Assembly: GCA_012962735.1 (NCBI GenBank)
Contig: DTXA01000224.1
Location: forward strand, 1 to 10,796
Reading direction: 5' to 3'
Source of the DNA: Candidatus Latescibacterota bacterium
Lineage (GTDB): Bacteria > Latescibacterota > 4484-107 > B68-G9
Length of the DNA: 10,796 nucleotides
Position numbers and translations under genes: made by a program. This document shows, one piece after another, positions 1 through 6,000 of this stretch (position 1 is the first letter of the stretch; each line of letters opens with the position of its first letter). Below the pieces are notes generated by a model, which was given only the letters and a program-made list of their open reading frames with translations, made no database searches and was not told where the DNA came from.

Positions 1-46
1 ACTCCAAATCCGGGGGTTGGGGGTTCGAATCCCCCCTGGCCTGCCA
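1..46 (+). tRNA. tRNA-Trp (CCA anticodon), 3' half only
   Basis: The window opens inside the anticodon loop. The loop reads (C32)-T-CCA-AA, with CCA at 4-6, so the tRNA decodes UGG and carries tryptophan; an A at position 2 of the window precedes nothing else usable. Then come the 3' side of the anticodon stem (tccgg, 9-13), a five-base variable loop (14-18), a perfect T arm (ggggg 19-23, loop TTCGAAT 24-30, ccccc 31-35), the acceptor 3' strand (36-42), discriminator G (43) and a genome-encoded CCA (44-46). The 5' half lies outside the window. A tRNA-Trp just before secE is a common bacterial arrangement. Only 19 bases separate it from secE, so the tRNA is probably cut out of a shared transcript. 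A T5 run follows the CCA directly (47-51), but I see no separate terminator hairpin. Confidence 0.95.
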
Positions 47-59
47 TTTTTGTCCGACG

Positions 60-64
60 AAGGA
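60..64 (+). promoter_or_regulatory. Closely spaced Shine-Dalgarno candidate of secE
   Basis: AAGGA lies only one base before the secE ATG, much closer than the 5-9 bases usual for the other genes here. No alternative in-frame start exists between the tRNA and 66, and none suitable just downstream, so the start is forced despite the poor spacing. Confidence 0.4.
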
Positions 65-65
65 T

Positions 66-254
66 ATGTTTAGGAAGACCATACAGTTCCTCCGGGAGGT
101 ACAGAACGAGCTGTCCAATGTGACCTGGCCCACGAGAGAGGAGCTCATCGGGTCTACGGTGGCCGTTCTGGCGCTCTCCCTGATCCTGGCTGTCTTCATA
201 GGGTTGGTGGATAGACTATTAACTTTCCTGTTTCGGGCGATTTACGGCGGGTGA
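66..254 (+). CDS. secE: Preprotein translocase subunit SecE
   Basis: SecE is the small clamp subunit of the SecYEG channel in the cytoplasmic membrane, which exports unfolded proteins and inserts membrane proteins. The 62-residue product is the short, single-span form found in most bacteria outside the enterics. Residues 1-25 form the amphipathic cytoplasmic helix and hold the family signature (FLREVQNEL followed by VTWPTREEL, about residues 8-27). One hydrophobic helix follows at about residues 31-53. The start is the only in-frame ATG, 19 bases after the tRNA, and its ribosome binding site is badly spaced. It sits directly before nusG, its standard neighbour. Length, signature and context make the call secure. 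Confidence 0.97.
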   Translation: MFRKTIQFLREVQNELSNVTWPTREELIGSTVAVLALSLILAVFIGLVDRLLTFLFRAIYGG

Positions 255-266
255 GAGGGATATACG

Positions 267-299
267 CTCAAGAAGTCTCGAAGCGGAGAACTTTTTGGG
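267..299 (+). promoter_or_regulatory. Hairpin in the secE-nusG gap (member of a recurrent motif)
   Basis: The transcript can fold into a 13-pair stem with one bulge: 267-275 with 291-299 (two G-U pairs), bulged A290, then TCTC 276-279 with GAGA 286-289, and a six-base loop 280-285. An outer pair set GGATA 258-262 with TATCC 304-308 could extend it. The T5 run (292-296) is inside the 3' arm and not behind the stem, so this is not a standard terminator. The stem ends 22 bases before the nusG start and 9 bases before its GGAG at 309-312. Its 3' arm resembles those before rplJ and rpoC. Function is unknown. Confidence 0.55.
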
Positions 300-321
300 A
301 CCCTATCCGGAGATATAGGCT

Positions 322-882
322 ATGGGCAAGCGTTGGTATGTGGTGCATACCTATTCCGGACACGAACATAAGGTCAAACAATATATAGAGAATATGGCCC
401 CTTCCTCGGGAGTCGCCGATAGGATAGGACAAGTGGTGGTCCCGGTAGAGGAAGTGGTGGAGATGCGAGATGGAAAGAAGGTTACCACTAAGCGGAAATT
501 GTTCCCCAGTTATGTATTGGTGGAAATGGTGTTAGACAAGGACACCCAACATTTCATCTCCAGCGTTCCGGGTGTCACGAGCTTCGTAGGGCCTAAGAAG
601 GCTCCCCATCCCCTGAGGGACGAAGAGGTAAAGTCCATCATGACGAGGATGGAGGGAGGACAGGGGAAGGCTGCCTCTGGGTTGCCATTTCAGGAGGGGG
701 ACCTGGTTAAGGTGGTGGACGGCCCTTTTAAAAACTTCACCGGAACTGTGGACGAGGTGTATTCGGAGCGCCATAAAGTGCGGGTGATGGTGAGCATCTT
801 CGGGCGGCCTACGCCGGTCGAGTTGGACGTATTGCAGGTGGAAAAGGTGATGCCGGAAATGCCAGGAGGAGTCCGTGGCTAA
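322..882 (+). CDS. nusG: Transcription termination/antitermination factor NusG
   Basis: NusG binds the clamp of RNA polymerase and suppresses or tunes pausing. Its second domain links the polymerase to the ribosomal protein S10 or to Rho. The 186-residue product is close to the E. coli length of 181 and lacks the extra domain II seen in some thermophiles. The N-terminal NGN domain starts at residue 3 (KRWYVVHTYSGHEHKV) and contains LFPSYVLVEM at about residues 61-70. The C-terminal KOW domain starts near residue 123 (FQEGDLVKV, then GPFKNFTGTV) and runs to about 175. The ATG at 322 has GGAG at 309-312, a 9-base spacing. The last eight bases overlap rplK, so translation of the two is probably coupled. 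A hairpin precedes the gene. Confidence 0.98.
   Translation: MGKRWYVVHTYSGHEHKVKQYIENMAPSSGVADRIGQVVVPVEEVVEMRDGKKVTTKRKLFPSYVLVEMVLDKDTQHFISSVPGVTSFVGPKKAPHPLRDEEVKSIMTRMEGGQGKAASGLPFQEGDLVKVVDGPFKNFTGTVDEVYSERHKVRVMVSIFGRPTPVELDVLQVEKVMPEMPGGVRG
864..869 (+). promoter_or_regulatory. Shine-Dalgarno of rplK inside nusG
   Basis: AGGAGG lies five bases before the GTG at 875. It decides the rplK start and is wholly contained in the nusG coding sequence, so rplK initiation happens on a region still being translated by nusG ribosomes. Confidence 0.85.
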
Positions 883-1300
883 GAAAGTAGTGGCTACTGT
901 CAAGCTCCAGATCCCGGCGGGGAGCGCCACCCCTGCACCTCCTGTGGGACCTGCGTTGGGGCCTTATGGGGTGAACATAATGGAGTTCTGTAAAGCTTTC
1001 AACGCCCAGACGCAGGGGCAGGCAGGGCTTATCATCATACCGGTGGTGATCACGATATATGCTGACAGATCGTTTTCGTTTGTGACCAAGACGCCCCCGG
1101 CTTCGGTGTTGCTCAAGCGGGCCGCCGGGGTAGAGAAGGGCTCGGGGGAGCCGAACAGGCAGAAGGTGGGGAAGGTGACGATGGAGCAGATCAGGGAGAT
1201 CGCCCGCACGAAGATGCCGGATTTGAACACCACGGACGAGGATGCGGCCGTGCAGATGGTTTTGGGAACGGCCAGAAGTATGGGGATCGTGGTGGAGTAG
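875..1300 (+). CDS. rplK: 50S ribosomal protein uL11
   Basis: L11 sits at the base of the L7/L12 stalk on the 23S rRNA GTPase centre. It is needed for factor-dependent GTP hydrolysis and for RelA to sense uncharged tRNA. The 141-residue product has the usual length. The N-terminal domain begins AKKVVATVKLQIPAG and carries the proline-rich PAPPVGPALG stretch (about residues 20-29) where thiostrepton-class drugs bind beside the rRNA. The C-terminal rRNA-binding domain ends in the L11 signature KMPDLNTTDEDAA, followed by GTARSMGIVVE. The start is GTG at 875, chosen for its perfect AGGAGG five bases upstream and for the family N-terminus. It overlaps nusG by eight bases, so it has no leader of its own; the L1 feedback site that precedes rplK in E. 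coli cannot lie in a separate leader here. Confidence 0.98.
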   Translation: MAKKVVATVKLQIPAGSATPAPPVGPALGPYGVNIMEFCKAFNAQTQGQAGLIIIPVVITIYADRSFSFVTKTPPASVLLKRAAGVEKGSGEPNRQKVGKVTMEQIREIARTKMPDLNTTDEDAAVQMVLGTARSMGIVVE

Positions 1301-1309
1301 GGATGATAA

Positions 1310-1343
1310 CCCCGAAAAGCTCTAAAAGAAGGGCTCTTCGGGG
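1310..1343 (+). promoter_or_regulatory. Strong hairpin in the rplK-rplA gap
   Basis: CCCCGAA (1310-1316) pairs perfectly with TTCGGGG (1337-1343). After one A-C mismatch (1317/1336), AGCTCT (1318-1323) pairs with AGGGCT (1330-1335) with one G-U pair, closing a six-base loop (1324-1329). The stem has 13 pairs in all. What follows is GTCCCAAAC, with no U tract, so it is not an intrinsic terminator on the plus strand. It begins 9 bases after the rplK stop and ends 27 bases before the rplA start, and fills most of the gap. Its left arm shares the ten bases CCCCGAAAAG with the hairpin before rpoC. Possible roles: an L1 autoregulatory site, an RNase III site or a pause hairpin; none can be chosen from sequence. 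Confidence 0.65.
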
Positions 1344-1360
1344 GTCCCAAACTATACTAT

Positions 1361-1364
1361 GGAG
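1361..1364 (+). promoter_or_regulatory. Shine-Dalgarno that selects the third ATG of rplA
   Basis: Three in-frame ATG codons lie at 1359, 1365 and 1371. GGAG at 1361-1364 is six bases before the third, overlaps the first and abuts the second. The third ATG also gives the family N-terminus MAQRGKRYRE, so it is the start used. Confidence 0.75.
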
Positions 1365-1370
1365 ATGCAT

Positions 1371-2066
1371 ATGGCACAACGGGGAAAGCGGTACAGGGAG
1401 CAGCTGGCCCACATAGACCGCTCTCGGGAGTACCCCTTAGAGGAGGCGGTGCGACTTCTTAAGGAACTACCCCACGCCAGCTTCGACGAGACAGTGGAGA
1501 TGGCCATGCAGTTGGGGGTGGACACGAGGCGAGCCGACCAGACGGTGCGAGGGATGGTGGTTTTACCGCACGGGACTGGTAAGCCGATGCGGGTGCTGGT
1601 GTTCGCCAAAGGGGATGCGGAGAGGGAGGCTTTAGAGGCCGGAGCTGACTGCGTGGGGACGGAGGACCTGGCGCAGAAGATCCAGGAGGGATGGCTGGAC
1701 TTCGATGTGGCGATCGCCACGCCGGACGTGATGGGTATGGTGGGAAGGCTGGGCCGTATTTTGGGGCCCAGGGGCCTTATGCCGAACCCTAGAACCGGGA
1801 CCGTCACCCGGGAGGTGGGCCGTGCGGTACGGGAGGCCAAGGCCGGAAGGGTGGAGTTCCGAGCGGACCGGGGGGGGAACGTGCACGCCCCGGTGGGAAA
1901 GCTTTCGTTCCCGGAGGACCACATAGTGGAGAACTGCAGGGCTTTTGTGGATGCGGTCCTGCGGGCACGGCCGGCCACTGTTAAGGGGGCCTATGTGCGC
2001 TCAGTGAGCATAAGTTCCACTATGAGCCCTGGGATCAAGGTGGACCGGGCCTCTTTGGGGGTTTAG
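1371..2066 (+). CDS. rplA: 50S ribosomal protein uL1
   Basis: L1 forms the mobile stalk at the E site of the large subunit and helps release deacylated tRNA. In many bacteria it also represses its own operon by binding mRNA. From the ATG at 1371 the product is 231 residues, close to the E. coli length of 234. The N-terminus MAQRGKRYREQL matches the family. Domain II lies in the middle and carries ADCVGTEDLAQKIQEGWLDF and then DVMGMVGRLGRILGPRGLMP, the L1 signature (LGPRGLMPNPRTGTVT). Domain I resumes with the FRADRGGNVHAPVGK strand region. Two further ATG codons upstream would add four residues but have no usable ribosome binding site. A strong hairpin precedes the gene, and a complex leader region for rplJ begins within its last 20 bases. 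Confidence 0.98.
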   Translation: MAQRGKRYREQLAHIDRSREYPLEEAVRLLKELPHASFDETVEMAMQLGVDTRRADQTVRGMVVLPHGTGKPMRVLVFAKGDAEREALEAGADCVGTEDLAQKIQEGWLDFDVAIATPDVMGMVGRLGRILGPRGLMPNPRTGTVTREVGRAVREAKAGRVEFRADRGGNVHAPVGKLSFPEDHIVENCRAFVDAVLRARPATVKGAYVRSVSISSTMSPGIKVDRASLGV

Positions 2067-2124
2067 GGATATGTCCCAAAAATAACCTCTTTATAGCCCT
2101 CCGATACTTTTTGAGGCCCCCTAG
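2047..2124 (+). promoter_or_regulatory. Candidate structured leader of rplJ (alternative pairings)
   Basis: The rplA-rplJ gap of 77 bases, together with the end of rplA, holds several competing complementary segments. GGGCCTC (2047-2053) matches GAGGCCC (2113-2119) perfectly. CCTC (2086-2089) can instead pair with GAGG (2113-2116). AAAAA (2078-2082) can pair with TTTTT (2108-2112). GGGGG (2057-2061) can pair with CCCCC (2117-2121). A small local hairpin GGGA/TCCC (2066-2069 with 2074-2077) is also possible. The segment 2099-2118 matches the right arm of the hairpin before rpoC at 18 of 20 aligned bases plus one inserted T. In E. coli and Bacillus, L10 with L12 represses through the rplJ leader, so this is the natural place for such a site. 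I do not recognise the known L10-leader core in it, and the assignment rests on position and pairing. Confidence 0.4.
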
Positions 2125-2130
2125 TGAACG

Positions 2131-2135
2131 AGGAG
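2131..2135 (+). promoter_or_regulatory. Shine-Dalgarno that sets the rplJ start
   Basis: AGGAG ends eight bases before the ATG at 2144. A longer in-frame reading from TTG at 2111 would put this site inside the gene and add 11 residues unlike any L10 N-terminus. Confidence 0.8.
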
Positions 2136-2143
2136 ATGTAGAG

Positions 2144-2668
2144 ATGCCGAAGCCGGAGAAGGCGGCAGCGGTGGAAGAGCTCAGGGAGCTATTTGCGAAC
2201 GCCCGAGGAATATACCTGACGGACTTCCGAGGGCTGGACGTGGCGACGATGACGGAGCTACGTAGGAGGTTGAAGGCTTCGGGAGGCGGATATAGGGTGG
2301 TGCGCAATACCCTGGCCCGATTGGCCGCAGAGCGGGCCGGGCTTTCGGAGCTGGCCCGGGCCTTCGAGGGGCCGTCGGGGGTGGCTTTCACCCTTTCGGA
2401 GGACGGAGTGGCCCCGGCGAGGGTGCTGGTGGACTTCGTCCGGGAGTTCCCCGAGATGGATATAAAGACGGCCTTCGTGGAGGGGAGGAGTTTCCCCCCG
2501 GAACGTGTGCCAGATCTTGCGGCCCTTCCCCCGAGGAATGAGTTGGTGGCGAAGGCGATGGGGGGAATACAGGCCCCTCTGACAGGTCTGATGTGGGCGC
2601 TTTCGGGCCTGCTGTGCAAGCTTGTATTGGTGTTGGATGTCGTCGCCCGTAGGGAAGGACATAAGTAG
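2144..2668 (+). CDS. rplJ: 50S ribosomal protein uL10
   Basis: L10 is the base of the ribosomal stalk. Its N-terminal domain binds 23S rRNA beside L11, and its long C-terminal helix carries the L7/L12 dimers; the L10-L12 complex also represses its own mRNA in well-studied bacteria. The product is 174 residues, in the usual range of 165-180. The N-terminal part shows the family pattern: KAAAVEELRELFANARGIYL, then TDFRGLDVATMTELRRRL, then YRVVRNTLARLA (about residues 6-66). The C-terminal stretch (about 140-170, LTGLMWALSGLLCKLVLVLD) is a long hydrophobic helix suited to dock L12 dimers. How many dimers it binds cannot be told without modelling. rplL follows after only 13 bases, so the two partners are made together. 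Confidence 0.97.
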   Translation: MPKPEKAAAVEELRELFANARGIYLTDFRGLDVATMTELRRRLKASGGGYRVVRNTLARLAAERAGLSELARAFEGPSGVAFTLSEDGVAPARVLVDFVREFPEMDIKTAFVEGRSFPPERVPDLAALPPRNELVAKAMGGIQAPLTGLMWALSGLLCKLVLVLDVVARREGHK

Positions 2669-2681
2669 CAAGGGAGGACGG

Positions 2682-3080
2682 ATGGCAGAGCAGGGCAAGG
2701 TGGAAGCGATCGTCCAGGCGATCGAGCAGCTTACTGTCCTGGAACTTGCGGAATTGGTGAAGGCGTTGGAGGAGAAGTTCGGGGTGAGCGCTGCCGCGGT
2801 AGCGACTCCTGTGGCCGCGCCTGCAGCCGCCCCTGCGGCCGCCCCAGAGGAGGCGGCTGAGGAAGAGAAGACCACCTTCGATGTAGTACTTAAGGAGGTC
2901 GGGGATAAGAAGATCCAGGTGATCAAAGTGGTGCGGCAGCTGACAGGGTTGGGGTTGAAGGAGGCTAAGGCGTTAGTTGACGAGGCCCCTAAGCCGGTCC
3001 GAGAGGGGGTGTCTAAGGAGGAAGCGGAGGAGGCCAAGGCCAGGCTGGAAGAGGTGGGGGCTACGGTAGAGCTGAGGTAA
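2682..3080 (+). CDS. rplL: 50S ribosomal protein bL12 (L7/L12)
   Basis: L12 is the multicopy, flexible stalk protein that recruits and activates the translational GTPases EF-Tu, EF-G, IF2 and RF3. The product is 132 residues, about ten longer than in E. coli. The N-terminal dimerisation domain (about residues 6-35, VEAIVQAIEQLTVLELAELV) is followed by a hinge rich in Ala and Pro (about 40-65) with a PAAAPAAAP repeat and an acidic end. The C-terminal factor-binding domain starts near residue 66 (TTFDVVLKEVGDKKIQVIKV) and carries GLGLKEAKALVDEAPKPVREGV. The ATG at 2682 is chosen because AGGGAGG (2671-2677) lies four bases upstream and the product then begins as the family does; a longer in-frame reading from 2622 would run inside rplJ. 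This strong site fits the need for more L12 than L10. rpoB follows after 14 bases. Confidence 0.98.
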   Translation: MAEQGKVEAIVQAIEQLTVLELAELVKALEEKFGVSAAAVATPVAAPAAAPAAAPEEAAEEEKTTFDVVLKEVGDKKIQVIKVVRQLTGLGLKEAKALVDEAPKPVREGVSKEEAEEAKARLEEVGATVELR

Positions 3081-3084
3081 GGAG
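3079..3084 (+). promoter_or_regulatory. Shine-Dalgarno of rpoB at the rplL stop
   Basis: AAGGAG overlaps the rplL TAA stop (3078-3080). It is ten bases from the ATG at 3095 and only one base from an in-frame GTG at 3086. The ATG is preferred, though its spacing is on the long side. Either way, rpoB initiation is physically tied to rplL termination. Confidence 0.65.
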
Positions 3085-3094
3085 AGTGAGGGTT

Positions 3095-6000
3095 ATGCCT
3101 CATAGGGTGCCCCGCAGGTCGTACGCTAAGCTCCGTTCAGTGGTGGATATGCCGGACTTCTTGGAGATGCAGTTGAAGTCCTGGGAGGAGTTCCTGCAGC
3201 TGAACGTGCCGCCGGAACGCCGCAGGAAGATCGGGCTTCAGGCTGTGTTTGAGGTCGTCTTCCCGGTCACCGATGTCTCGGAGCAGTACGCTCTGGAGTT
3301 CGTCTCCTATTCCTTAGGCAGGCCGAAGTACAGCGTGGAGGAGTGTAAGGAACGGGGGATGACTTATCAGGCCCCCCTGAGGGCCAAGCTGCGGTTGGTC
3401 TTCCGGGAGCCGGACGAGAAGGAATTTAAGGTCCGGGAGGCCATAGAGCAGGCTGTGTTCTTAGGGGACATCCCGTTGATGACGGAGAAGGGAACTTTCA
3501 TCATCAACGGAGTCGAGCGGGTGGTGGTGGGACAGCTCCACCGTTCGCCGGGGGTTTTCTTCAGCGATACGATCCATCCCAACGGGAAGCCGCTGTATTC
3601 GGCCAGGGTGATCTCGTATAGGGGCTCCTGGGTGGAGTTCTCGCTGGACGTACACGACGTGCTGTTCGTGCACATAGAGCGGAAGCGGAAGCTGCCGGCC
3701 ACAGTGCTCCTGAGGGCTCTGGGGTACTCGTCCGACCGGGAGATATTGGAGCTGTTTTCGGAGGTGCGGGAGGTGCCAGTCGGGCCTGAGCTGGTAGGCC
3801 AAGTCGCTGTGGAACCGGTGGTCGGGCCGGAGGGTCAGGTGCTGGTACAAGCCCTGGAGCAGTTCGCCGAGGAACACTTACAAGCCCTCCGGGAGACCGG
3901 GGTGGAGCGGGTTGCTGTGGTGGAGATCAAAAAGGAGGGGGATAGGACCCTGGTCATCTGGAACACCCTCCGGAAGGACCCCACCAGGAGCGAGAGGGAG
4001 GCTCTTTACAGAATTTACAACCTCCTGAGGCCTGGGGAGCCCCCGAGCGTGGAGATGGCGAAGAGGTTCTTCGAATCGCTGTTCTTCAACCCCAAGCGGT
4101 ACGATCTCGGGGTGGTGGGACGGTATCAGATCAACAGGCGGCTTGAGCTGGATATTCCTTTGGAGCATACCACCCTGGACCCGAGGGATTTCATAGCCAT
4201 ATTGAACTATCTGCTTACCCTTTGGGAGGGAAAGGGTACAACAGACGATATAGACCACTTAGGAAACCGCCGGGTGCGCACGGTGGGGGAACAGCTGGCC
4301 AACCAGTTCTTGGTGGGCCTGACACGTATGGCCAGGAGCGTACGGGAGCGCTTGAGCTTGAGAGAGATAGAGAATCCTACCCCGCACGACCTCGTCAACG
4401 CTAGGACGGTCTCAGCGGTGGTACAATCCTTCTTCGCCACGAGCCAGCTTTCGCAGTTTATGGACGGGACGAACCCATTGGCGGAGCTAACGAACAAGCG
4501 GAGGCTTTCGGCTCTGGGGCCTGGGGGGTTGACCAGGAGGAGGGCTGGGTTCGAGGTCAGGGACGTGCACCATACCCACTACGGCAGGATCTGTCCCATA
4601 GAGACCCCCGAAGGACCGAACATCGGTCTGATCTCCTCGCTGAGCCTCTATGCCCGGGTGAACGAGTTCGGGTTCATAGAGACTCCCTACCGGAAGGTGG
4701 TGGACGGGCGGGTGACGGACGAGATCGTGTACCTGACGGCGGACCAGGAGGATAAGTACACCATAGCTCAGGCCAACGCACCCCTCAACCCGGACGGGAC
4801 CTTTAAGAACAGGTACGTCCGGGCCCGACGCAAGGGGGAGTTCCCATTGGTTCCGGCCGAGGAGGTCGACTTCATGGACGTCTCCCCGGGCCAGCTTGTG
4901 AGCGTCTCAACTTCCCTGATACCGTTTTTAGAGCACGACGATGCGAACCGGGCTTTGATGGGGTCGAACATGCAACGTCAGGCTGTCCCCCTCCTGAAGC
5001 CTGAGGCCCCCTTAGTGGGGACCGAGATCGAGGAAAAGGCGGCCAGGGATTCCCGGGCGGTGGTGTTAGCGGAGGCCCCGGGCGAGGTGGTTCGGGTGAC
5101 AGCGGACGAGATCGTGGTCCGGGAGGACAGAGACCCTCAGGACCCCTTCCTCCTGGGGCGTTCTCCCTACCGTGCCTATAAGCTCGTCAAGTTCTCCCGG
5201 TCCAACGCCGGAACATGCATAAACCAGAGACCTTTAGTGCGGCTCGGCGACAGGGTGGAGCGGGGAGACGTGTTGGCCGATGGACCTGCCACGGAGGCAG
5301 GGGAGCTGGCCTTAGGAGCCAATGTGCTCGTGGCGTTTATGCCATGGGAGGGGTATAACTTTGAAGATGCCATCGTGATTTCGGAACGCCTTTGCCGGGA
5401 CGACGTGTTCACCTCGGTGCACATCGAAGAGTTCGAGCTCCAGGTGCGGGACACCAAACGGGGGGAGGAGGAGCTGACCCGGGAGATCCCGAACGTTGGC
5501 GAGGACGCGGTGCGTAACCTGGACGAACGGGGGATAATACGGGTCGGAGCTGAGGTGCATCCCGGTGACATATTGGTCGGGAAGGTGACGCCGAAGGGGG
5601 AGGTGGAGCCCACCCCTGAGGAACGGCTCCTGAGGGCGATCTTCGGTGAGAAGGCCCGAGACGTGCGGGACACTTCCCTCAGGGTCCCTCCCGGGATGGA
5701 CGGGGTGGTGGTGGAGACGAAGCTCTTCTCCCGCAAGGCAAGGGACGAGCACACCCGTATGCAGGACAGGGAGCGCATAGCTGAGGTGCGCCAGAAGGGA
5801 GAGGAAAGGATCGCCCGCATCCGGGAGGACCGGGACGGATTTTTGAGGAAGCTGCTGCGGGGGAGGAGGTCCGGGGTGTGGAAGGACCCGGAAGGGAGAG
5901 TGGTCGCCAGGGAGGGGCAGGAGCTGGACGAGGGATTCTTGAAAGATGTGGATTTCGATATGGTGCGGCCGGAGGGGCACTGGACTCAGGACGGCCAGGT

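Noticed and set aside
1353..1358. TATACT resembling a promoter -10 box before rplA
   Set aside because: No TTGACA-like box lies at the right distance upstream, where the hairpin's right arm sits, and transcription would start within the ribosome binding region next to the rplA ATG.
2136..2141. A start-stop mini reading frame (ATG TAG) just before rplJ
   Set aside because: The ATG directly abuts the AGGAG with no spacing, so ribosomes would use the ATG at 2144. It is most simply chance.
2111..2143. A TTG start that would lengthen L10 by 11 residues
   Set aside because: The added residues do not resemble an L10 N-terminus, there is no ribosome binding site ahead of the TTG, and a good one lies before the ATG at 2144.
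2705..2726. Two GCGATCG heptamers close together, like the HIP1 palindrome
   Set aside because: Both fall on codons of the conserved L12 N-terminal domain and I noticed no such enrichment elsewhere in the window.
2818..2850. Small direct repeat in rplL
   Set aside because: It encodes the Ala/Pro-rich flexible hinge usual for L7/L12 and needs no other explanation.
2258..3103. Long open frame on the minus strand across rplJ and rplL
   Set aside because: It lies opposite clearly conserved genes, its translation is low-complexity Ser/Thr/Ala-rich sequence, and it spans two genes and their gap. It is a shadow of GC-rich codon bias.
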